Both the position numbers and the translations under genes were made by a program. Positions 10,008 to 19,300 of a DNA stretch of 64,000 nucleotides are shown piece by piece. Numbering within the stretch: the stretch's first letter is position 1; each line of letters starts with the position of its first letter. The DNA comes from an uncultured Eubacteriales bacterium (GTDB taxonomy: Bacteria; Bacillota; Clostridia; Christensenellales; UBA1242): positions 8,670 through 72,669 of the forward strand of contig CARUPR010000002.1 in assembly GCA_949077035.1 (NCBI GenBank), read 5' to 3'. The notes below the pieces were generated by a model. It searched no databases, had not been told where the DNA came from, and worked only from the letters and a program-made list of their open reading frames with translations.

Positions 10008-10658
10008 ATGGAAGAAAAAGATTTGATTGCACCTGAATTGGGTGAAAATGAAGTTGAAAATAATCAATCAACCACTTTGGTAGAAGGTGAAAAAGAGCTT
10101 AGCGAAGATGAACTTGCTTACAAAGAATTTGTAGATGGCTTAGAGGCTAAATGGTATGTTCTTCACACTTTTTCAGGTTATGAAAATGTTGCAAAAGAAA
10201 ATCTTGAAACTGTGATTGAAAAATTCAATCTTCAAGACAGAATTTTTGAAATTGTCATTCCTATGGAAGATGTAGTTGAAGAAAAAAATGGCAAGAAAAA
10301 ACTTGTTCAACGCAAAGCTATGCCTTGCTATATCCTTGTAAAAATGAAATATGCAGATGACCTTTGGCATAATGTAATTTATACTCGTGGTATTACAGGT
10401 TTTGTTGGTCCAAAAGGAAGACCTTTGGCACTTACCGAAGAAGAAGTAATCAAACTTAGACTTGAAAAAATCAAAGTGGAAGTTGATATCGTGCCTGGAG
10501 ATAATGTTGAAATTATCGAAGGTGCTTTAAACAGCATGGTTGGTGTTGTGCAAACTGTAAATGTTGAAGAAGGTGTTGCTTCTGTCAGTGTTGAAATGTT
10601 TGGTCGCGATACTATTGTAGATGTTCAATTATCACAAATTCATAAAATTAATGCTTAA
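10008..10658 (+). CDS. nusG: Transcription termination/antitermination factor NusG
   Basis: NusG binds RNA polymerase and modulates pausing and Rho activity. The protein has an acidic N-terminal extension of about 45 residues, the NGN domain beginning at KWYVLHTFSGYE, and a C-terminal KOW domain (PGDNVEIIEGALNSMVG). Its 216 residues exceed the usual ~180 because of the extension. It lies directly after secE. Confidence 0.96.
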   Translation: MEEKDLIAPELGENEVENNQSTTLVEGEKELSEDELAYKEFVDGLEAKWYVLHTFSGYENVAKENLETVIEKFNLQDRIFEIVIPMEDVVEEKNGKKKLVQRKAMPCYILVKMKYADDLWHNVIYTRGITGFVGPKGRPLALTEEEVIKLRLEKIKVEVDIVPGDNVEIIEGALNSMVGVVQTVNVEEGVASVSVEMFGRDTIVDVQLSQIHKINA

Positions 10659-10734
10659 AATTTAAACAATATTATCAAAAGCTTTTAAAAAGCTGTATGA
10701 TAAAATTGGGCAAAATAAAAAATTTTTGAAATTC

Positions 10735-10765
10735 TGTGCCCGAAATCGGCAGAAAATAGGGCACA
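10735..10765 (+). other. GC-rich hairpin between nusG and rplK
   Basis: A 7-bp perfect stem, TGTGCCC (10735-10741) with GGGCACA (10759-10765), around a 17-nt loop. There is no T tract after it on the plus strand, so it is not an ordinary terminator. It may be part of the rplK leader or an RNA-processing site. Confidence 0.4.
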
Positions 10766-10796
10766 AAAAATGAAAACATTAAAGTTTTCAGATATA

Positions 10797-10835
10797 TGTG
10801 GGAGAACGGCTTCTGCACTCGTTCATATCACCACA
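10797..10835 (+). promoter_or_regulatory. Candidate ribosomal protein L1 autoregulatory leader of rplKA
   Basis: TGTGG (10797-10801) pairs with CCACA (10831-10835). Inside, GAACG (10804-10808) pairs with CGTTC (10820-10824), leaving an asymmetric internal loop whose 3' side is ATATCA. The structure ends 5 bases before the rplK Shine-Dalgarno site. This two-helix, asymmetric-loop layout is like the L1-binding site on rplKA mRNA, where L1 represses its own operon. Assignment to L1 is inference. Confidence 0.5.
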
Positions 10836-10848
10836 AAAGGAGGAAAAA

Positions 10849-11277
10849 ATGGCAGAAAAGAAAATCACAGCAGTTGTAAAATTACAACTCGAAGCTGGTA
10901 AAGCCACTCCTGGACCTCCAGTTGGTTCAACTCTTGGACCTCATGGAATCAACCTGGGTGCATTTACCAAAGAATTTAATGAGAAGACAGCTTCTCAAGC
11001 AGGACTTATTATTCCTGTTGTAGTAACTATCTATGCAGATAGAAGTTTCTCATTCGTGCTCAAAACCCCACCAGCAGCTATTCTTATTAAGAAGGCAATT
11101 GGTCTTGACAAGGGTTCTGCAGTGCCACACAAAACAAAAGTCGGACAAATCACTAAAGCTCAAATCAGACAAATCGCTGAAACAAAGATGCCAGACCTTA
11201 ACTGCACATCAATTGAATCTGCAATGTCTATGATAGCTGGTGCCGCTCGTAGTATGGGCGTCACTGTAGTAGACTAA
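10849..11277 (+). CDS. rplK: 50S ribosomal protein L11
   Basis: L11 forms the GTPase-associated centre with 23S rRNA. The 142-residue product has the PGPPVGSTLGPHGIN motif (about residues 20-34) and the C-terminal rRNA-binding domain ending in ARSMGV. The ATG at 10849 follows AAGGAGG and gives the standard length; an upstream frame from 10798 would translate the leader structure. rplA follows after 11 bp. Confidence 0.97.
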   Translation: MAEKKITAVVKLQLEAGKATPGPPVGSTLGPHGINLGAFTKEFNEKTASQAGLIIPVVVTIYADRSFSFVLKTPPAAILIKKAIGLDKGSAVPHKTKVGQITKAQIRQIAETKMPDLNCTSIESAMSMIAGAARSMGVTVVD

Positions 11278-11288
11278 GGAGGCGATTT

Positions 11289-11972
11289 ATGAAGAAAGTA
11301 GCAAAAAAATATGCTCAAGCTGTAAGTATGGTTGAGCAAAAAGCTTATGATATCGGCAGTGGACTTGACACTTTATTGTCACTTCCAAAAGCTAAGTTTG
11401 ATGAAAGTGTTGAACTTCATGTAAGACTTGGCGTTGATGGAAAAAATGCTGACCAACAAGTGCGTGGTGTGTGCGTTCTTCCTCACGGAACTGGTAAGAA
11501 TGTTAAAATTCTTGTTATCGCTAAAGGTGACAAGGCTGACGAAGCTGTTAAAGCAGGTGCTGATTATGTTGGTGCCGAAGAAATCGTTGCTAAAATCCAA
11601 GGTGGATGGCTTGATTTTGATGTATGTATCACAACTCCTGATATGATGGGTGTGGTTGGTAGAGTCGCAAGAGTTCTTGGACCAAAAGGTCTTATGCCAA
11701 ACCCAAAGAGTGGAACTGTAACTATGGATGTAGTTAAGGCTATCACTGATGCAAAAGCAGGTAAGGTTGAATATAGACTTGATAAAACAAACAATGTTCA
11801 CGTAATCATAGGAAAGGTAAGTTTTGGTAAAGAAAAACTTATTGACAACTTCAATACAGTTATTGAAGCTCTTATCAAAGCAAAACCAGCTGCTGCAAAA
11901 GGTCAATATTTCAAAAATGTGACTATTGCTTCAACTATGGGACCTGGACTTAAAGTCAATGTTACTATGTAA
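11289..11972 (+). CDS. rplA: 50S ribosomal protein L1
   Basis: L1 forms the mobile L1 stalk that releases deacylated tRNA and usually represses rplKA translation. The 227 residues show the family motifs VRVLPHGTGK-like (VCVLPHGTGK), GPKGLMPNPKSGTVT and the C-terminal KNVTIASTMGPG. GGAGG lies upstream. Unusually, rplJ-rplL do not follow; a strong terminator does. Confidence 0.97.
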   Translation: MKKVAKKYAQAVSMVEQKAYDIGSGLDTLLSLPKAKFDESVELHVRLGVDGKNADQQVRGVCVLPHGTGKNVKILVIAKGDKADEAVKAGADYVGAEEIVAKIQGGWLDFDVCITTPDMMGVVGRVARVLGPKGLMPNPKSGTVTMDVVKAITDAKAGKVEYRLDKTNNVHVIIGKVSFGKEKLIDNFNTVIEALIKAKPAAAKGQYFKNVTIASTMGPGLKVNVTM

Positions 11973-11990
11973 TTTTAAATTATAATAGCT

Positions 11991-12023
11991 AAAAAAGCAT
12001 ATCAATTTGATATGCTTTTTTTT
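11991..12023 (+). terminator. Terminator after rplA
   Basis: AAAAAAGCATATCAA pairs with TTTGATATGCTTTTTT and a long T tract follows. The A tract on the other side means it could also end transcripts from the converging gene at 12113. Confidence 0.85.
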
Positions 12024-12112
12024 GTTTGATTTTATTTTAAATTTGATATATTGATTTATCATAATTTCTTCTTTAAATCAATGATTTAATTTAATATTTT
12101 ATAAAAGGTGTA

Positions 12113-13165
12113 TTAAATGGTTAAATTTTCTTCAGCAATTTTATTTTCTTCTTTATCTTTAAGATATTGTTCATATCTGTTTGAAAGTTTGATAAAAAAG
12201 TCTTTGTCCTTTTCTAAATCCTTCCAATTTTCATCATTCAAAACGTAATTTAAAAATTCTTCATCATATTCACATTCATTTTCAAATTTATCGTCAAAAG
12301 GGATATATCTATAGTCAAGTCTATTTTTTTGCTTAACTTCCTTTAGGAAATCATAAGCTCTGAAATAAGCCTTTATATTGCGATTGTTTTCATTCAAAAT
12401 CACATTAGAAGGTTCAAAAGCGCCAAGTTTTGAGCAGAAATTGACATATCTTTTTAAGCTTTCAGTTTTTATTGTATTTAATAAAAGACCTAAAATTTCT
12501 TCCACTTGATAGAAGTTTTCTTCCTTAAATTTTTCTTTTAAAGAGCCATCTTTAAACATCACAGAAAGGGTATTTGGATATAATTTTCTATTTCTGTCTT
12601 GTATTCTCATACTTACTTGTTTATGTTCAAATGCACCCAGTTCAATATTTGGTATTTTATTGCTAAATTCAATTTTATATATATCAAGACAGCTTGCAAA
12701 TGCATCTTTTTCTATATTAGAGATATTATAAGGTAGATAAAGTTCTGTTAAGTCATAATTGCCAGCAAAAGCACATGATTTAATGGTTTTCAATTTGCTG
12801 TTGTGTGTTAAATTGATTTTTTTAAGTCCATTTGAATAAAAAGCAAAATCGGAAATTGTTTCAACATTGTCAGGTAAATCAATTGATTCAATAGAAAGGC
12901 AGCCGAAGAAGGTTGAATTTTCAATAGTTTTCAAATCTTTTGGAAGTTTTACATTCTTAAGTTTGTTGCACATATAAAAAGCACATTCTTTGATTTCTTT
13001 GACACTGTCTGGTATTTCAATTTCTTCTATTTCATCTCTTATAAATTTTGAAAAGGCGAGAAAGCCAATTGTGGTTACACCTTTCCAAAATTTGTCAGGC
13101 TCATTTTTCAAAATTTCTAAATCTTCAATTGTCACGTCTGTCAATACACCATTTTGTTTTTTCAT
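12113..13165 (-). CDS. BspA-type leucine-rich-repeat protein, no signal peptide
   Basis: The 350-residue protein contains about five LRR_5-type repeats between residues 30 and 180, with the recurring pattern IxxxAFxxCxxLxxVxLPxxLxxI. The C-terminal half is Lys/Glu-rich and unrelated to the repeats. No export signal is visible, so it is probably cytoplasmic, unlike classical surface BspA proteins. Function is not known. The start follows AAAGGAG and lies alone on the minus strand. Confidence 0.75.
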   Translation of the reverse strand: MKKQNGVLTDVTIEDLEILKNEPDKFWKGVTTIGFLAFSKFIRDEIEEIEIPDSVKEIKECAFYMCNKLKNVKLPKDLKTIENSTFFGCLSIESIDLPDNVETISDFAFYSNGLKKINLTHNSKLKTIKSCAFAGNYDLTELYLPYNISNIEKDAFASCLDIYKIEFSNKIPNIELGAFEHKQVSMRIQDRNRKLYPNTLSVMFKDGSLKEKFKEENFYQVEEILGLLLNTIKTESLKRYVNFCSKLGAFEPSNVILNENNRNIKAYFRAYDFLKEVKQKNRLDYRYIPFDDKFENECEYDEEFLNYVLNDENWKDLEKDKDFFIKLSNRYEQYLKDKEENKIAEENLTI

Positions 13166-13302
13166 TTTATACTCCTTTCTCTTTTTTTATTATAAATATT
13201 ATATAATATTGTTTTATTTTTGTCAAGGTAAAAACGCTAAAGAAATGTTTATATTTATTTTCTTAAGAATGGAAAGTATGATATTTTATCTGTCATTCAA
13301 CA

Positions 13303-13335
13303 AAAAAACATCTCTATTTAAGAGATGCTTTTTTT
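13303..13335 (-). terminator. Terminator of the giant surface-protein gene
   Basis: CATCTCT (13309-13315) pairs with AGAGATG (13321-13327), with A and T tracts on either side, so it can work in both directions. It lies 7 bp beyond the stop of the minus-strand gene. Confidence 0.75.
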
Positions 13336-13341
13336 TAAGCT

Positions 13342-16300
13342 TTATTTCACTTTTTGACGTTTTCTAAGGGCTATTGTTATGCCGATAACAACGCCAACTG
13401 CAATGACACCAATCACGATTGCAATGATTGCGAAAGCATTGAGAGGGTCAGTTCTGACAACTTTATATGAATATAAAAGGTGGCCGCTTGCAGTGTAAAG
13501 TTGAATATAATAAGTGCCTGATTGAAGAACGGTAATTCTTTCATTTTCTGCATAACTTGAAAGATTATCTGCGGTGTAATCTCTTCTTAGAGTGTCTATC
13601 AACAGATAGCAATCACCAACAGTATCGTAAAGATTTTGCACATTGAAAGAAATTACAATATCTTTTGTTGTTTTTTCACCTTCTGGTAATGAAACGCTGA
13701 TAGGTGGGTTGGCAGTATTTATCCAAAATTCAAAAGTGAAGGTAGAACCAATTGTATTTATAAGTTCGCTATTATTAAGGTTGATTGTGATTTTATACCT
13801 TCCGCTTCCTGTTTTTTCATCAAGGTAGTTGATGGTAAGAGCAGATAAATATTCTTTTCCATCGATATTGATTGTAGGGAAGTTTGCAATTTCAATAAGT
13901 GAATCTGTGATATCAAGATTGTCTTTTTCAATCTTTTCGACATAATATTGACTATATCCAGAGAATTCATAGGCATATCTTGATTCATTTTTGTTGAGGA
14001 TAGTAAAGCTATATTCTTCAGTGCGGACAGGAATACCTGTGATTGAAGTTGCATTAAATGAAATTGTATAGAATCCTGCATTAGAGAATGTGTATGTGTT
14101 GTTTGAAGATGTAAAGCCTGTATAATCTCTTCCATTTCTCTTTACGCTTATTGTAGGCATCCTTGAAGGTTGATAATAAGTTGAAAGATTGGTTGGTTTG
14201 ATTATCACAGAACTATTGTAAACAGCTTTTTGAATTGGTTCTGTTATTATTGTTTCACCAGCTTCATTTGTGCTTGAAATGGTGAAAGGCACATGACTAA
14301 GGAAGATTATATCAATATATTTACTTGTTTTAAACATCTGCACATTGGCAGGCGAACAAGAATCGTATATTTTGATTCTATAAGTTCCTGGCTCATTTAA
14401 GAACACATAAGAGTCAATTTTATCAGAATAAATCGTGCTGTTGACCACTACATATTCGCCATTAAACAATTTTGTTATTTCAAGATTGATTTTGTTTGCT
14501 TCAATTCCATAATAGCTTGAGAAGTTGAGCTTAAGTTTATTAAAACTTGTATCAGTTTCTTTATTAGCAACGATTACAACTGAATTTTCATCCTTTATTG
14601 ATGCTGTAGTTCCGGTAGGTGTTTCGTAATTAAATGTGCTGATAATATTGTTTGTTTCTGCAATATAAATTATTGTGAAGTCACCAGCCGATTCGCTGCA
14701 ACTATAATGATAAATTTCAACTGTCACATTGCTGCCAGTGCTGTCTATAATAGGTGTTGAAAGTTCAACTTTTGCTTTTTCATTGGTTGTAATTTTGATA
14801 CGATTGTTCTTATCTGCATAATCAACACTTACAATATAATTGTTTTCTATGGTTTTGTTGTCAAGGGTAGTGTATTTTACATCACTTTTTTCAACATTAA
14901 GACCATCAACAGTTATATAATAGAATGAGTTTGAACTATCAAGTATTGATACCTTGTAGATTTTGCATAACTCTGTGAAAACTTCATCACTGTCATATTT
15001 GACGAGTATTGTATAATCGCCAACACCTGAAATAGTATAACCGCTTGTTTCTGATGTATTGCTGTTTATATTAACCCATGTCAAACCATTGTCGTTTGAA
15101 ATATAAACACTATAACCATAGCCAGTTTCATAATTTAATTTGCTGTTGTAATTTAAGCTTTGACCATTGAAGAATCTAACTGTTACATTTTCAGAATAGG
15201 TGGTTATGTTTTCTGATGTCCCATAGTAAGTCTTGCCATTAAAGTTTACACTTGTGTTTGGCACAATTCCGATGTTTGACTCTTCTATAGGTTGTTGGTT
15301 TTTATCATTGAAGATAATTCCACCAGCAATCACCTCATTTGCATAAGAAGTTCTGAAAGGTAATTTGTTATAAAGTCTTATGTGTAAGGTTTTGATGATA
15401 TTTTCGCTTTCAACATCATGGACGATAAGCTTATAATAATCATCATAGAATACCTCTTTTGAAGGTTCAAACTTAAGCTGGCAAAGATTTGTTGAAGAAT
15501 TTATATTTGAAGTAATATCATTTGTCACATCAATTCCATCTTTATTTAATACCTTTAAGCTATATAACAGGGTATTAAATGTATAGTTGATTGTATTTGA
15601 AGATAGATATGTGATAGTGCCGTCATTTTCAGCAAGTTCATAAACTGTGCTTAATCCTGTCACTTCTCGATAACTTACCTCATTTGCAAGCTGAATAATT
15701 GTTGTGATGTTTCCAAAATTGTCAACAATGTCATATCTGACTTTTTGTGCCGAGTTTGCACCCAAATTTATTGCAATTTGAAGGGTGGTATTTCCTGGCA
15801 GGGTTTTGAAAGTGATAAATGATAATGCTGAGATGTATTCCTCTGTTGGAGTCCATGTCCCATAAATTAATTGGTTGGCTTCCATTATCTTATTCCACTT
15901 ATTGTCTGTGGTTGCATTGCTATTAAATTGTGAAATGGTAATTTTTGTTGGATAAACATAACTTGTTTTTTCACTTGCAACTTGTGCTGAAGTTGGGACA
16001 TTTATATTAAGTATCGCTGATGTTTTGGTTGGGTCTTCCACCTTTTGGGTATTCAATGTTGCATCCATCACCGAAATATAAATTTGTGAAGAGAGACCAA
16101 GTGTCCTGTCAGCAAGCACCATAGTATGCTTATCTGAAGAAGAAGTCACATTTTCAAACAGAGAAGAAAGCGTTTTGATTGTGAAGGTGATTCCACTTGA
16201 AGGGAAGGCAATTTGATAAATCTGATTGTCTTCAAGCCAAGGTGATTTTAAATATCTTATAGTGCCTTCGCCAGCTTTAGTTAAGGTGAAATAACCCCAG

Positions 16301-19300
16301 TCATCAGATTTATAATTTAAATCCTTTATTTCAAATCCGCTGTTTGAATAGATATTGAAACCATCTTTAATTTGGTCATTTTCTATTGTTACATCATCTT
16401 TTAATACCGCATTTGTGTATTTTATAGCTGTATTTTGTTGTTCTGAAACATCTTCAATGCCAGAGGAGAGCTGAACAATATAAACAGTCATATTTTTTGC
16501 ATAATCCATTTCAACGATTTCATAATAGCCATATCTTAAGTCGGAAATTTCTTCATCAGTTGGAATAAATCTATAAATTCTTTCAGAGAATGAATTTTTG
16601 TCAATTTGAGTATAACTTTTGATGTTGTCTATTTCTCTATAATAGATTGCTTGAGTATCGTAAGGATTGTTTGGAGCATCTAAGAGGGTTGAAACAAGGG
16701 TGTCTGTGAAGAAGTCTTTTGTCACATTAAAGCTGAAATACTTAAAGTATCCATTGTCTACATTGTAAGTATAGCTTGCTTCATTAATAGTGGAAAGGGT
16801 GACATTGTTGATTTCTTCATTTTTATAATCATAATACTTTCTCATTGACATAAGTTGATAGTTTGCTGTCAATGATTTTGTTGCATTTTCAGTCATATAC
16901 ATCAAATTTTGCAGGTTTTGAGAAGGAAGAGTTTTGTCAAAATATATTCTTTTTGTTATTGAAGAATAATAATCTCTGTTGAAACCTTCAAATTGCATTG
17001 TAATTTCAATGTATAAGTCTTTTAAATTGCTTTTGATAAAATTTTCTGTATTTATAGTAAATGATTTTGTATTGCCGTCAGTGACAATCTCATTTCGAGT
17101 ATCTGTGAAAGGTATTTGAGAATTGCTTGACCTGATTGAAATTGTTTTTTCATCAATTTTAGCTTCATATTCACTTTCAGGGACTTCCCACTGAATTGTC
17201 AATGAATCTGAATTTGTGAAATAGTTGTTTTTTGTATCTTTTGTGCTGTTTAAAAGATATCCGTCAGAGCCTAAAATGTCAAAGTCAGGAGTTTGTGATG
17301 TGATTTCAAATCCAAACTTATAAAGGCTGAAAAATTCGCTTGTATTTCCTATGTTGGATGCCTGATAGATTGTTACAACATAATTTCCCTTTTGATAGAA
17401 ATTGTTTATTGGAGATGATTTATCAATATTTCCATTCTTTCCACTTGCAGGGTAGAGATTGAGATAACCATTGGTTTGAGTTCCGTCAGAGTAATAATAT
17501 TTTTCAACCTCTTTATTGTTTTCAATAACCTTTGCCTGCACTTCAGCGAAGATTTGATATTCTTGAATTGAAATTGAATTTATATATTCAAGTGCATCGC
17601 TTTCTCTTGTAAAGCTATCTACAAGCACACCTTCTACATAAACATCATAGCTTCTGTTAGAACTGTTATATTCATATCTTGCATTTCCATAGTAAGAAAG
17701 GTTGTCATTCTTATTTAAAGTATAATCTTTTATATTGTTATCATTTACAGAAGCAACGCTTGATATAGTATATTTATATTTTGGAATATAAAGTGATATT
17801 GGAAGCTTGTTTCCGCTTATTGCAACACTTTGAATACTATCATTTTCTTTATAGTTTTCTTTTGAATAGAATGAACCATTGTTTAAACCATTTTGGTTAT
17901 ATTTTGGGAATGATATTTCAATTGAAGAGTTGTTGCCGCTGTAGAAGCTTAAAAGGATATCGCCGCCAACCAAACTTTCAAGTGAAGAAATGATATTTCC
18001 ATTTTCATCTGTCAACACTCTTCCATTTTCATCAACAGCATTGACAGGTTCAAGTTTGCTGATAAGACCTTTGTCGTCAATTATTATCGATAAAGTGCGT
18101 CTAAAGAAATCATTTTTTGAATTGTTTTCATTTTGTGAATTTTCTTTATATGTTCTTTCAAAGACATATTTGCCAGGAAGAGGAGTATTGTTTGAACCAA
18201 GGGCTAAATTAAATTCCTCTTGTTGACCAGTTTCATATTTTAAGTCTGATGCAGTGAAAACTGCTAATTTTTGTGATGGCTCATCTTGTAAATCATAGTA
18301 GTAATAATAATTGTTGTTGCCTGGGTATTTCATCAATTTTGGGATGAAAGGGTAATAATATAATGTGATGTTTTGAAGTTCTGACCCATTTTCAGCAACA
18401 GGTATATAGGTAAGTTTCAATTCCTGTTTTGCTGTGGTAGGTGAGTAATATGAGAATTTGTATTTATAATCAGATTTTATATAATCTTTGTCATTAATTT
18501 TGCCGTTTATATGTGTATAAACTATATTCTCGTTCTCATCTTCATATGTATAAAGATTTCCTACCAAACTGAAGCTTGAGAAATCAAGGACTTCATTTTT
18601 TGAATTTTTAAGCATCATCTGAGAAGCATCTGCAGTCACATTGAAAGAAATATAACCACTAGGATAGTTTTTATAAAGAATTTCCTCATTTTCTGCAAAG
18701 AAGGTATTTGAGGCATCGCGGACTAAAATTTTAAAGGTTTTGTTGTCAGCGATGACATTATTATCTTCATCATAGAATTCGATATCATATCTATATTTTT
18801 CATAATCAAGAGTTGGCAGTATAGGTGAGAAGTTTGAGCTGTCGCCATCTTTCAAATAATACTTTTCGTTTATATCAATTACCAGATAGAAGCTGTTGTA
18901 ATTTGTTATGCCTGTTTCTTCTTTAGGTTGTGTGGTTATTTCCCTAATATTTTTTAATTTTTCATTATTAGTTTTCTTGAAAAATTCGCCAACTTTTTCG
19001 TGAAGTTTTTCGCTTGCATTTGCTATATCAATGCCATATTGATATGGTGTGATAGACAAAATATCATCAATATTTTCAATGTAAATAGCCTTTTGCTGTG
19101 ACCAAACGATTGAAATATATGTTCCAACTGGTGGCACAGGCAGACATTCATTGTTTTTGAATAAACTTCTTGACACATTTCCGTCATCTATTTCTTGAAT
19201 AAACACTGGTGAAGATGTATCAATCAAATAAATCTCAAAAGCAGAGTTTCCAGCTTGGTCATAAACTTCAAGAATATAGAAACCATCATTAGACTTAACA

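Noticed and set aside
11379..11906. 175-codon minus-strand frame inside rplA
   Set aside because: Shadow of a strongly conserved ribosomal gene; codon use and composition are those of an antisense frame.
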